In this document: positions 6,538 through 14,582 of the stretch, piece by piece | Layout: each line of letters starts with the position of its first letter | Numbering within the stretch: the first letter of the stretch is position 1 | Source: Crossiella sp. CA-258035 | GTDB lineage: Bacteria > Actinomycetota > Actinomycetes > Mycobacteriales > Pseudonocardiaceae | DNA: 64,000 nucleotides | Reading direction: 5' to 3' | Assembly (NCBI RefSeq): GCF_030064675.1 | Contig: NZ_CP116413.1 | Coordinates: forward strand, 1,954,001 to 2,018,000 | The notes under the pieces: generated by a model | Database searches by the model: none | What the model saw: only the letters and a program-made list of their open reading frames with translations | Told to the model about the DNA's origin: nothing | Translations under genes and position numbers: made by a program

Positions 6538-8166
6538 TTACCGATCGGCCTCGCCGAACCAGGTGGCCAGCGCCCGGCGCAGCGCTTCCGCCGCGCCGGG
6601 CGCGTCCGCGGCACCCGCCCAGGCCACGTAGCCGTCGGGCCGCACCAGCACGACCTCGACCTCCCCAAGCCCGGCCCCGGTGCCTGTACGCGTACGCACC
6701 CCGGCTGAGGCGCCCAGTGCGGTCGGCTCCGGCGGTTCTTCCTGCCGGGCCGGCTCCACGTCCAGGCTGGCCCGCACCAGGTCGACCCGGTCCGCCCACC
6801 CCTGCGCCGCGGCCACCAGCTCCGGCGCGTCGGCCAGCGCCAGCAGCACCGGCCGGGCCGCGCGCATCAGCTCCGCCACCCTGGTCGGCCCGGCCGCGGT
6901 GCGCAGCGAGACATCCGGCAGCCAGCGGCCCACCAGCGGATGCGGGTCCGGCACGCCCATGTCGTAGCGGATGTCCGCGCCCGCCATCAGGTCCGCGATC
7001 CGCCGGATCACCACCTCCTCGCTGAGCAGCTCCTCCATCAGCTCGCGCAGCGCGGTCACGTTCGGCCCCGGCGAGACCAGCGCGGTCTGCGCCCTGGTGT
7101 GCATGATCACCCGCTCGCCGACCGGGAACCGTTCCCGCTCATAGGAGTCCAGCAGTTCCGCACCTGCCCGGCCGGTGAGCACCGCGGCCAGTTTCCAGCC
7201 CAGGTTCAGCGCGTCCTGCATGCCCAGGTTCAGCCCAGGGCCGCCGATGCCGGAGTGCACGTGCGCCGAGTCGCCCACCAGCAGCACCCGGCCGTCCCGG
7301 TACCGCTCGGCCTGCCGGGAGTTGATGCCCGCGGTGGTGCGGTCCGGCTCGTCCGCGCCCGCCACCACGCGCATCGGGATGTCCGTGCCGAGCACCCGGC
7401 CCGCCGCCGCGCGCAACCCGGCCAGCCCGGACTCCGCCTCGTCCCCGTGCCACTCCATCACGAACACCCGGTACTGGCCGGGGGTGAACATGCCGTAGGC
7501 GAACAGGCCGCGTTCGGTGCGCCGGAACGTGGCCGGGTACAGCCGTCCGATGCCGGGCACCTCCAGCTCGCCGGTGCCGGGCACGGCCACCGGCTCCTCG
7601 ATCACCACACTGCCGATCCAGCCGGTGAAGGAGTCGTCGGTGACCCCGGGAAAGCCGATGCCGCAACGCTTCCGGATCGTGCTGCGCCCGCCGTCCGCGC
7701 CGATCAGGTACCGGGCGCGGATCTCGCGTTCGCCCTCAGGCGTTCGGACCCGCACGGTGACCCCGTCGGCGTCCTGGCTGAAGTCGGCGACCTCGTGCTC
7801 ACGCCGGATCTCCACCCCGAGCTCCAGCGCCCGCTTGGTGAGCAGCTCCTCCATCCTGGCCTGCGGCACCGCGAGCGTGCCGAGCGCGTGTTCGTCCACA
7901 ATGGACAGATCTAGTACCAGCGCGCCGAACTGGAAGAACGGCGTGCGCGGCGGGCGGCCGGTCTGCCCGCTGAACACTTCGTAGAGGCCGCGGTGGTCGA
8001 GTGCCTCCAGCACCCGGCCGACCAGGCCGTTGGCCTTGGGTTCCAGCGAGGGTTCGGCGAGTCGTTCCAGCACCACCGGCCGCACCCCGCCCAGGGCCAG
8101 TTCGCTGGCCAGCAGCAACCCGTTCGGGCCGCCACCGGCGATGACCACGTCAAGCTGTTCTGCCAC
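6538..8166 (-). CDS. FAD-dependent aromatic monooxygenase
   Basis: A 542-residue class A flavin monooxygenase (PF01494 type). The FAD dinucleotide motif GGGPNG is at residues 11-16, a DG-type NAD(P)H motif (YLIGADGGRS) follows in the middle, and the second FAD motif GDSAHVHSG-GGPGLN begins near residue 300. The C-terminal 120 residues form the thioredoxin-like domain common in polyketide hydroxylases and rifampicin monooxygenase relatives. The GTG start at 8166 is preceded by AAGGAGGA. The TetR gene at 8831 is 65 nt upstream on the same strand, so a regulator-enzyme operon for drug or aromatic detoxification is likely; the substrate is unknown. Confidence 0.85.
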   Translation of the reverse strand: MAEQLDVVIAGGGPNGLLLASELALGGVRPVVLERLAEPSLEPKANGLVGRVLEALDHRGLYEVFSGQTGRPPRTPFFQFGALVLDLSIVDEHALGTLAVPQARMEELLTKRALELGVEIRREHEVADFSQDADGVTVRVRTPEGEREIRARYLIGADGGRSTIRKRCGIGFPGVTDDSFTGWIGSVVIEEPVAVPGTGELEVPGIGRLYPATFRRTERGLFAYGMFTPGQYRVFVMEWHGDEAESGLAGLRAAAGRVLGTDIPMRVVAGADEPDRTTAGINSRQAERYRDGRVLLVGDSAHVHSGIGGPGLNLGMQDALNLGWKLAAVLTGRAGAELLDSYERERFPVGERVIMHTRAQTALVSPGPNVTALRELMEELLSEEVVIRRIADLMAGADIRYDMGVPDPHPLVGRWLPDVSLRTAAGPTRVAELMRAARPVLLALADAPELVAAAQGWADRVDLVRASLDVEPARQEEPPEPTALGASAGVRTRTGTGAGLGEVEVVLVRPDGYVAWAGAADAPGAAEALRRALATWFGEADR

Positions 8167-8231
8167 GGTGTCCTCCTTGCTCTTGCCAGCTGGACGAGGG
8201 CAGGGCGGAGCGACCGTGGCGGGGAAAGTCG

Positions 8232-8831
8232 TTACGGGGCAGGCAGTCCGGCCGAAACCTGGGCCAGCGCCTCGGAGATCAGCGGGATCACCGGCCGCGG
8301 CGGGTCGGCGTGCATCCAGAGCTCGGTGGCCACCGCGATGGCCGAGCTGACCGAGCCGGCGACCAGCCGCGGGTACAGGTCCTGCTTCACATCGGTGCCG
8401 GTGCGCTCGGCGACCACCTCGGCGAACTCCTGGTCGGCCTGCGCGCTGGCCTTGAGGAACTCGCCGACCACGCTCGGCTCCGCGGTCATCAGCCGCACCC
8501 CGGCCTGCCAGGCCGGATCCGGCGGCGCCTCGGCCATGGCCCGGAAGTGCCCGAGCACGGCCTCGGTCACCGCGGTCCACAGCGGTTCGGCCGCGGGCCG
8601 CTCCCGCAGCCGGACCCCGATCTGCCTGGCGCGCTCCAGGTGCCGGTAGGCGATCGCCTCGGCCTTGCTGCCGAAGTAGTTGTTGAAGGTCCGCGCGGAC
8701 ACCCCGGCCGCCGCCGCGATGTCCTCGACCAGCACGTTGTCCAGCCCGCGCTCGACCGCCAGCCGCACCGCGGCCCAGCTGAGCGCCTGCCGGGTGGCCG
8801 CCTTCTTGCGTTCGCGCAGACCGGGTTCCAT
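8232..8831 (-). CDS. TetR/AcrR family regulator of the FAD monooxygenase
   Basis: A 199-residue TetR repressor. The N-terminal helix-turn-helix is clear (TRQALSWAAVRLAVERGLDNVLVEDIAAAAGVSARTFNNYF in overlapping helices, with NYFGSKAEAI closing it), and a divergent ligand-binding domain follows. The ATG at 8831 gives the usual short leader; an in-frame upstream start would run through the operator region. It lies upstream of the monooxygenase gene on the same strand and divergent from the GntR-acdS operon. An AGAAAA-centred dyad just upstream is a candidate autoregulatory site. Confidence 0.85.
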   Translation of the reverse strand: MEPGLRERKKAATRQALSWAAVRLAVERGLDNVLVEDIAAAAGVSARTFNNYFGSKAEAIAYRHLERARQIGVRLRERPAAEPLWTAVTEAVLGHFRAMAEAPPDPAWQAGVRLMTAEPSVVGEFLKASAQADQEFAEVVAERTGTDVKQDLYPRLVAGSVSSAIAVATELWMHADPPRPVIPLISEALAQVSAGLPAP

Positions 8832-8846
8832 GCCGCCACCGTAGCG

Positions 8847-8874
8847 AGAAAAGTTCGCGCCCCGCAAGTTTTCT
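8847..8874. promoter_or_regulatory. Candidate TetR operator
   Basis: AGAAAAGTT (8847-8855) and AAGTTTTCT (8866-8874) form 9-bp arms with one mismatch around a 10-nt spacer. A related direct repeat, CGCAAGTTTT then CGCAACTTTT, extends toward 8890. These AT-rich blocks stand out in the GC-rich gap between the tetR and gntR genes. Confidence 0.5.
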
Positions 8875-8922
8875 GGCCACGCAACTTTTGCGCTTGGCGG
8901 GGAACCGCGTTAGCGTGCCGGT

Positions 8923-9576
8923 ATGCAATATATTAGTCGGGTGGACCGGTCGCTGCTGCGAGACCGCGCGCTGACCGCCATCCGCCAGGCCATCGTGGTC
9001 GGCGACCTGCCACCCGGTTCACCGGTGCGCGACGTCGAGCTCGCCGAACGCCTTGGCCTGTCCCGCACGCCGGTCCGGGAGGCGCTGGCCCGCCTGACCG
9101 ACGAGGGGCTGATCGAGAGCAAACCGCACTCCTACACCAGGGTCACCGCCGTCGACCCGGAGGCGGTGCGGGACGCGCAGGTGGTGGTGCAGGCCATGCA
9201 GTCGGTGGCCGCGCGGCTGGCGGTGCCGAGGATGGGGGAGCCGGAGCTGGCCGCGATGCGGGCGGCCAACGAGCGGTTCGCGACGGCGCTGGCCGCCGGT
9301 GACCCGCTGGCGGCGCTGACCGCGGACCAGGAGTTCCACGCGATCGCGGTGCGGGCCTGCGGCAACGCCGCGGTCGCCGCGACCATCGGGCGGTACCTGC
9401 CCGCCCTGCACCGCCTGGTGCTGCTGCGCTTCGACACCCTCGCCGCGCGGGACTCGGTGCGCATGCACGAGGAGATCATCGCCGCCTGCCGCGCGGGCGA
9501 GGCCGACCGCGCCGCGCGACTGGTCGAGACCAACTGGGCCACCCTCACCACGCACGAGGACAGGAGCAGCACGTGA
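8923..9576 (+). CDS. GntR family regulator with FCD domain, beside ACC deaminase
   Basis: A 217-residue FadR-subfamily GntR protein: winged helix at the N-terminus ([24 protein letters not shown], then [26 protein letters not shown]) and an all-helical FCD ligand domain with the metal-site histidines in [13 protein letters not shown] and [10 protein letters not shown]. The ATG at 8923 is used; a GTG at 8941 would spare the palindrome AATATATT (8928-8935), which could be an operator. Its stop overlaps the acdS start by 4 nt. In actinobacteria acdS is often next to a GntR gene rather than the Lrp-type acdR, which fits. Confidence 0.82.
   Translation: MQYISRVDRSLLRDRALTAIRQAIVVGDLPPGSPVRDVELAERLGLSRTPVREALARLTDEGLIESKPHSYTRVTAVDPEAVRDAQVVVQAMQSVAARLAVPRMGEPELAAMRAANERFATALAAGDPLAALTADQEFHAIAVRACGNAAVAATIGRYLPALHRLVLLRFDTLAARDSVRMHEEIIAACRAGEADRAARLVETNWATLTTHEDRSST
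8928..8935. promoter_or_regulatory. AATATATT palindrome, possible GntR operator
   Basis: An 8-bp AT-only perfect palindrome in otherwise GC-rich sequence, at the very start of the gntR gene. If it is the operator, the true start is more likely the GTG at 8941. No second copy was seen. Confidence 0.3.
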
Positions 9577-10580
9577 GCCTGGCGAACTTCCCCCGCTACC
9601 CCCTGCTGTTCGGCCCTTCCCCGGTGCACGAGCTGACCCGGCTGACCCGGCACCTGGGCGGCGCCCGGATCTGGGCCAAGCGCGAGGACTGCAACTCCGG
9701 CCTGGCCTACGGTGGCAACAAGGTGCGCAAGCTGGAGTACCTGGTGGTGGACGCGCTCGCGCAGGGCTGCGACACGCTGGTCTCCATCGGCGGCGTGCAG
9801 TCCAACCACACCCGCCAGGTGGCCGCGGTCGCCGCGGTGACCGGGATGCGCGCGGTGCTGGTGCAGGAGGACTGGGTCGAGCACGACACCCCCGGCTACG
9901 CCCAGGTGGGCAACCTGCAGCTGAGCAGGCTGCTGGGCGCGGACATCCGGCGCTCGTCGGCCGGTTTCGACATCGGCTACCGGCCCAGCTGGGAGCAGGC
10001 CCTCGCCGAGGTCAGGGCCGAGGGCGGCACCCCGTACGCCATCCCGGCCGGAGCCAGCGACCATCCCCTGGGCGGCCTCGGCTTCGCCCGCTGGGCACAG
10101 GAAGTCATGGAGCAGGAACGAGAGCTGGGCATCTTCTTCGACACCGTCGTGGTCTGCTCGGTGACCGGCTCCACGCAGGCGGGCATGATCGCCGGCTTCG
10201 CCGCCGCGGGCGGCCCACCGCGCCGGGTGATCGGCATCGACGCCTCGGCCGCTCCCGAGACCACTCGCGAACAGGTCCGCCGCATCGCCGAGAACACCGC
10301 GACCCTGCTGGAAACCGAGCTCCCGCCCGACGCGCTGATCCTGGACGAGCGCTACCACGCAGGCGCCTACGGCATCCCGGACGAGCAGACCCTGGCGGCG
10401 ATGCGCGTCGCGGCCCGGACCGAGGGCATGATCACCGACCCGGTGTACGAGGGCAAGTCCATGGCCGGGTTGCTGGACCTGGTCTCCCGCAAGGAGATCG
10501 GCCCGGACTCGACGGTGCTGTACGCGCACCTGGGCGGCCAGCCCGCGCTGAACGCCTACCCGGAGCTGTTCGCCAGCTGA
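9573..10580 (+). CDS. acdS: 1-aminocyclopropane-1-carboxylate (ACC) deaminase
   Basis: A 335-residue PLP enzyme closely matching bacterial ACC deaminase, which converts the ethylene precursor ACC to 2-oxobutyrate and ammonia. The PLP lysine is K50 in [11 protein letters not shown]. Residues that separate true ACC deaminases from D-cysteine desulfhydrases are kept: Y292-E293 in DPVYEGKS and L320 in AHLGG. One deviation is QSNHTRQ, where the Pseudomonas enzyme reads QSNQTRQ. Cytoplasmic. It begins with a GTG overlapping the gntR stop, so it is co-transcribed with its probable regulator. In plant-associated bacteria this activity lowers plant ethylene. Confidence 0.9.
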   Translation: MSLANFPRYPLLFGPSPVHELTRLTRHLGGARIWAKREDCNSGLAYGGNKVRKLEYLVVDALAQGCDTLVSIGGVQSNHTRQVAAVAAVTGMRAVLVQEDWVEHDTPGYAQVGNLQLSRLLGADIRRSSAGFDIGYRPSWEQALAEVRAEGGTPYAIPAGASDHPLGGLGFARWAQEVMEQERELGIFFDTVVVCSVTGSTQAGMIAGFAAAGGPPRRVIGIDASAAPETTREQVRRIAENTATLLETELPPDALILDERYHAGAYGIPDEQTLAAMRVAARTEGMITDPVYEGKSMAGLLDLVSRKEIGPDSTVLYAHLGGQPALNAYPELFAS

Positions 10581-10596
10581 CCCAGCCGCGCGGTCG

Positions 10597-11310
10597 CTAG
10601 CGCAGCCTGGTGGCCAGCCCGTCCAGGATCCGGGCCAGTCCGTAGTCGAACCGGTGGTCGCGGGGCTGGTCCTGGCGCTCGTAGGCCGCGGTCAGCTCGC
10701 TCAGCCGCGGATAGGGCGCCATGGCCTGCGCCGCGGTCTCCCGCAACCGTTCCGCCCAGTCCGCCTCGTCCTGTCCGCTGCGCGCCAGCGTGGTCAGCCA
10801 GGCCGCCTCGCTGGTGCTGATGCCGATCACGTACGCGGCCACCACGCTCAGCGCCTGGTCCGCCTCCAGCAGGTCGAAACCGGCGGCCAGGTAGACCGCG
10901 AGCATCCGGTCGTTGAGCCGCATCACGTTGGGGCCCAGGTAGGACAGCCCGGCTTGGCCGAGCACCGAGGCCATCCACGGGTGCCGCAGGATCATCGCGC
11001 GCATGCTGTGCGCGCAGGCCGTCGCGCCCGCCCGCCAGTCCTCGTCCGGGTCCGGGATCTCGATCTCGCCGTAGACCTCGTCCACCACCAGCTCGATCAG
11101 CTCGTCCTTGTTGGCCACGTGCCGGTACAGCGAGGTCGCGCCCGCGCCCAGCCGCGCGCCCAGGTTGCGCATGCTCAGCGTCTCCAAGCCGTCGGCGTCG
11201 AGCAGCCGGACGGCCTCGGCCACGATCTGCGCCCGGCTCAGCGCGGGTTGTTCGCGGGTGCGGCGCGGACGGGTCCACACCGACAGGTTCGGCTTCTGCT
11301 CAGCGGCCAT
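10597..11310 (-). CDS. TetR/AcrR family regulator with TetR-class C-terminal domain
   Basis: A 237-residue TetR protein. After a basic leader (WTRPRRTREQPALSR) comes the helix-turn-helix IVAEAVRLLDADGLETLSMRNLGARLGAGATSLYRHVANKDEL in overlapping segments, with the LYRHV signature of the tetracycline-repressor type, and a long C-terminal effector domain. It is divergent from the serine hydrolase at 11414, and TGTGCGCA repeats lie in the shared promoter region. Repression of itself and the hydrolase gene is the simplest inference. The effector is unknown. Confidence 0.85.
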   Translation of the reverse strand: MAAEQKPNLSVWTRPRRTREQPALSRAQIVAEAVRLLDADGLETLSMRNLGARLGAGATSLYRHVANKDELIELVVDEVYGEIEIPDPDEDWRAGATACAHSMRAMILRHPWMASVLGQAGLSYLGPNVMRLNDRMLAVYLAAGFDLLEADQALSVVAAYVIGISTSEAAWLTTLARSGQDEADWAERLRETAAQAMAPYPRLSELTAAYERQDQPRDHRFDYGLARILDGLATRLR

Positions 11311-11330
11311 GCCCGAAGGCTAGCGCACGA

Positions 11331-11376
11331 TGTGCGCAGTTGCGTCCCTTCTAGCCGTCTGCGTACAGTGTGCGCA
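11331..11376. promoter_or_regulatory. Divergent promoter/operator between tetR and serine hydrolase
   Basis: TGTGCGCA occurs twice, at 11331-11338 and 11369-11376. Between them a -35 TTGCGT (11340-11345) and a -10 TACAGT (11364-11369) with an 18-bp spacer could drive the hydrolase gene. GTTGCG/CGCAAC (11339-11344/11373-11378) form an additional dyad. The duplicated octamer is a good candidate for the TetR site. Confidence 0.5.
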
Positions 11377-11413
11377 ACAGCGAAACATCGTTCGCAACTC
11401 TGGGGAGAATCCG

Positions 11414-12802
11414 ATGACCTTCGACCTCGCGCACTGTCAGACCCGGCTCGACCAGCTCCGCGCCCAGCACCACGTGCCCGGCGCGACCCTGGCGGTGCTG
11501 GCCGACGGCCGGATCCACGAGCTGGCCAGTGGCCTGCTGCACCGCGGCACCGGCGTGCCCGCGACCACCGAGTCGGTGTTCCAGCTCGGCTCGGTCGCCA
11601 AGGTGTACACGGCCACCCTGGTCATGCGGCTGGTCGAGGCGGGTGACCTGGAGCTGGAGGCGCGGGTCGTGGACCTGCTGCCGGAGTTCCGCGTCGCCGA
11701 TCCCGAGGCGACCAAGACGATCACGGTCCGCCAGCTGCTCAACCACACCAGCGGCCTCAGCGGCGACTTCAGCCTGGACACCGGCCGCGGCGACGACGCG
11801 CTGGCCAAGTACGTCGAAGCCTGCGCCGACCTGGGCCAGGACTTCCCGCCCGGCGCGGCCTTCGCCTACAGCAGCAGCGGCTACAGCCTGCTCGGCCGGA
11901 TCATCGAGGTGGTCACCGGCCAGACCTGGGAGGAAGCGCTGCGCACCCGGCTGCTGGAGCCGCTGGGCCTGACCCACTCGGTCACCCTGCCCGAGGAGGT
12001 GCTGCGCTTCCGCGCCGCCATCGGCCACGAGGGCCCCTCCGGCCAGGACCCCGCGCCCGTCCCGGTGTGGAACCTGATGACCCGCAACGCCGGCCCCTAC
12101 GGCGGCGCCCTGTGCGCCAGCGCCGGTGACGTGGTCCGTTTCGCCCGCCTGCACCTCGACGGCGGCCGAACCCCCGAGGGCGAGGCCCTGCTCACCGCCG
12201 GGACGGTCGCCGCGATGCAGCACCGCGAGGTCGAGGTCCCGGACAAGTGGACGGTCAGCTCCGACGCCTGGGGCCTGGGCTGGACCCTGTACGACTGGCA
12301 CGGCACCCCCGGCTACGGCCACGACGGCGCCGCCACCGGCCAGTTCGCCTACCTGCGCGTCATCCCGGGCGCCAGGGTCGCGGTCGCCCTGCTCACCAAC
12401 GGCGGCGACGCCCGCCTGCTGTACGCCGACCTGTTCCGCGAACTACTGGCCGAACTCGCCGACGTCGCCATGCCCGCCCCCTTCGGCCCCCCGGCCCAGC
12501 CCATCGCGGCGGACCTGGCCCGCTTCGCCGGGACCTACCGCCGCGAGGGCGTGGAGATCACGGTGACCGAACGGGAGGGCGTGACCCGGCTGGTGTACCG
12601 GTTCGTGGGCGGGATGGCGGTGTACTCGGACGCGCTGGAACTGGAGCTGACGGCGGTGTCGGTGTCCGAGCGGGTGACGGTGTGCGCGGGGCCGGGGACG
12701 GGGACGTTCAGCGGCGACTGGATGCCGGTGGTGTTCACGGAGCTGCCGGATGGGACGGGGTGCGTGTACGTGGGTGCGCGGGCAACGCCGAAGGTCGCCT
12801 GA
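11414..12802 (+). CDS. Serine hydrolase of the class C beta-lactamase/esterase family
   Basis: A 462-residue PF00144 protein. The catalytic SxxK is S60-VA-K63 (QLGSVAKVYT) and the second motif is Y152-S-S (FAYSSSGYSLLGR); a GYGHDG motif near residue 300 serves as the third. No signal peptide is visible, so an intracellular esterase, amidase or D-aminopeptidase is more likely than a secreted beta-lactamase. A C-terminal beta domain of about 90 residues follows. ATG 11414 is preceded by GGGGAGA; upstream in-frame starts would run into the promoter. It is divergent from a TetR gene. Confidence 0.82.
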   Translation: MTFDLAHCQTRLDQLRAQHHVPGATLAVLADGRIHELASGLLHRGTGVPATTESVFQLGSVAKVYTATLVMRLVEAGDLELEARVVDLLPEFRVADPEATKTITVRQLLNHTSGLSGDFSLDTGRGDDALAKYVEACADLGQDFPPGAAFAYSSSGYSLLGRIIEVVTGQTWEEALRTRLLEPLGLTHSVTLPEEVLRFRAAIGHEGPSGQDPAPVPVWNLMTRNAGPYGGALCASAGDVVRFARLHLDGGRTPEGEALLTAGTVAAMQHREVEVPDKWTVSSDAWGLGWTLYDWHGTPGYGHDGAATGQFAYLRVIPGARVAVALLTNGGDARLLYADLFRELLAELADVAMPAPFGPPAQPIAADLARFAGTYRREGVEITVTEREGVTRLVYRFVGGMAVYSDALELELTAVSVSERVTVCAGPGTGTFSGDWMPVVFTELPDGTGCVYVGARATPKVA

Positions 12803-13032
12803 CCGGGTGGCCGATCCGCCACCCGCGCCCGCAGCCCACGTACCCGCGCCCGCGCCCGCCGCCGCGTTCCGCGCCAGCGCTCGCTGCCCGCTGCCCGCCC
12901 ACACGCTTGCCGTCCGCGCAGGCAGCCCGCAGTCCGCAACCCGCGGCTCACCGCCCGTGCCCGCTGCTCGCGGCGTCGCCGCACGCGATCCGCTGCCCGC
13001 TGACCGCTGCCCGCGCTCGCCGCGTCCGGGGT

Positions 13033-13548
13033 TCAGCCCGTGGGCTGGACGTTCTGGCGGAGGTCGGGTGCCGTGGTCGGCGCGGGGAAGGTCAGCGGGC
13101 TGGCCTCCACGCAGGCGGTGGGGTTCGCGGCTCCGTCCGGGCGGCCCGGCTTGCCGAACTCCAGGGTGAAGCAGCGGGTGGCGGTGGCTTCCGGCGGGCC
13201 GGAGCGGCGGTCGCCCGTCATCCAGTTGCTGCGCCAGCCCTCTCCGGTGATCCGCACCAGCAGCGACACCCCGCCCAGCGCCCGTTCCACGCCCTCGGTG
13301 CGCAGCACCTGGACGCCGGCCTGCTCGGTGGCGAGCCGGGCGTGGTCGGTGACACCGGACAGGCGCAGGCGCGCCAGGTGGTCGCCGAGGGCGTTGGCCC
13401 GGCGGGTGGCGTCGGTCTCGGCGTTCTCCTGCGCGCCGGTGCCGTCGAACAGCCCGGTGAACAGCCACACCGGTACCGCCAGCAGCGCCGCGGCCACCCC
13501 GAAGATCGCCAACCCCCCGGCGACCGAACTGGTCCTGCGTATCCCCAT
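13033..13548 (-). CDS. Single-pass membrane-anchored protein of unknown function
   Basis: A 171-residue protein I do not recognise. It starts at ATG 13548 with a short basic N-terminus (MGIRRTSS), one hydrophobic segment at about residues 9-32 (AGGLAIFGVAAALLAVPVW) and an extracytoplasmic domain of about 135 residues with two cysteines (TRCFTLEF and PTACVEA) that may form a disulfide. It starts 17 nt after the secreted phosphodiesterase gene stops, on the same strand, so the two are probably co-transcribed. Confidence 0.65.
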   Translation of the reverse strand: MGIRRTSSVAGGLAIFGVAAALLAVPVWLFTGLFDGTGAQENAETDATRRANALGDHLARLRLSGVTDHARLATEQAGVQVLRTEGVERALGGVSLLVRITGEGWRSNWMTGDRRSGPPEATATRCFTLEFGKPGRPDGAANPTACVEASPLTFPAPTTAPDLRQNVQPTG

Positions 13549-13565
13549 GGGGAAATCTTGGCGGC

Positions 13566-14516
13566 TCAGGCGGTGAAGCGGAAGGTGCTCACCACCGCAG
13601 CGTGATCGGAGGTCCACTCGTTGTCGCCGTGGTGGGGCACCGGCTTCGGCGTGCCGACGACCACCGTGCGCGAGTCCAGCACCCGCAGCGACCCCTTGAC
13701 GTCGATGAAGTCGATGCGGTCCTGGGGTTCCGGCTTACCCGCCTCGTCGTTCCAGGGGTAGACCGGGGACCAGGTGTTGCCGGGGCCGCGGGCCGGGTCG
13801 GGGTGCACGGCGCGGTAGGAGTCGGTCAGGCCTGCCTTGGCGACCTCCTTGGTGGTGGGCCAGTCGATGGTGTAACCGCAGTGGGACTTCCGGGTGGCCG
13901 CGGTCCAGTCCAGGTGCGAGGGCGTGTTGAAGTCACCGGCCAGGATCACCGGCGTGCGCTTGGCATCGGCCAGTTCCTCGCGCAGCTCGGCCAGGATGTC
14001 GCGGATCTCCTGGGGGCGCTGGGACTCCTCCTCTCGGCGCAGGATCTGCGCGGTGCTCATGCCCGCGTGGCAGGCGTCGTAGGGGCCGTACGGGGTGTAG
14101 TTCAGGTGCGCCGACCACACCACCGTCTCCTTGCCCTGGGGCAGCCGGATCCGGATTCCGGCTCCCTTGAGGGTTTTCCCGGTCGCGCTGGTCGGGGCGT
14201 ACCTGGCGGTGATCGGGTACCGGCTGATCAGGCCGAGGCTGTAGCTGGCCTGGTAGTGGTGCCAGCCGAGCTCGGCCGCCAGTTCCTTGGCCGCGACGCT
14301 GTAACTCTCCTGCATGGCCACCACGTCCACGGCCTGCTCCCGAAGAAAGCGGACCTGCTTGGCGCGGTAGTCGTTGACCTTGGTGCCGCCGTACCAGAGG
14401 TTGACCGACATGACTTTCAGCTGTCCCGGCGCGGCGGGCGCCGCCACCGCGGGCACTGCGGCGCCCAGCGGCAGAACGGCACTGGTCAGCAGGGCGAGCA
14501 GTCTGGTGAGTCGCAC
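13566..14516 (-). CDS. Secreted endonuclease/exonuclease/phosphatase family protein
   Basis: A 316-residue exported protein with a signal peptide (RLTRLLALL core, cleavage near AVAAPA) and an EEP fold. Metal and catalytic residues are visible: N39 in VMSVNLW, E70 in VVAMQES, the GDFN motif (ILAGDFNTPSHLDW) and the C-terminal SDHAAV. Members include DNases, sphingomyelinases and inositol phosphatases; the substrate cannot be assigned. It is extracellular. The gene lies between the lhr gene and a small membrane-protein gene, all on the minus strand. Confidence 0.85.
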   Translation of the reverse strand: MRLTRLLALLTSAVLPLGAAVPAVAAPAAPGQLKVMSVNLWYGGTKVNDYRAKQVRFLREQAVDVVAMQESYSVAAKELAAELGWHHYQASYSLGLISRYPITARYAPTSATGKTLKGAGIRIRLPQGKETVVWSAHLNYTPYGPYDACHAGMSTAQILRREEESQRPQEIRDILAELREELADAKRTPVILAGDFNTPSHLDWTAATRKSHCGYTIDWPTTKEVAKAGLTDSYRAVHPDPARGPGNTWSPVYPWNDEAGKPEPQDRIDFIDVKGSLRVLDSRTVVVGTPKPVPHHGDNEWTSDHAAVVSTFRFTA

Positions 14517-14582
14517 CAGGGCACGCTGACAGCCGGAGGTGTCCGGCAGGCAGCCGCCGATCGACTGGCGGGTATCAGTTTT

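Noticed and set aside
12803-13032. A small gene in the 230-nt gap after the serine hydrolase.
   Set aside because: The sequence is CCCGC-rich low complexity with no start/ribosome-site pair or recognisable product.
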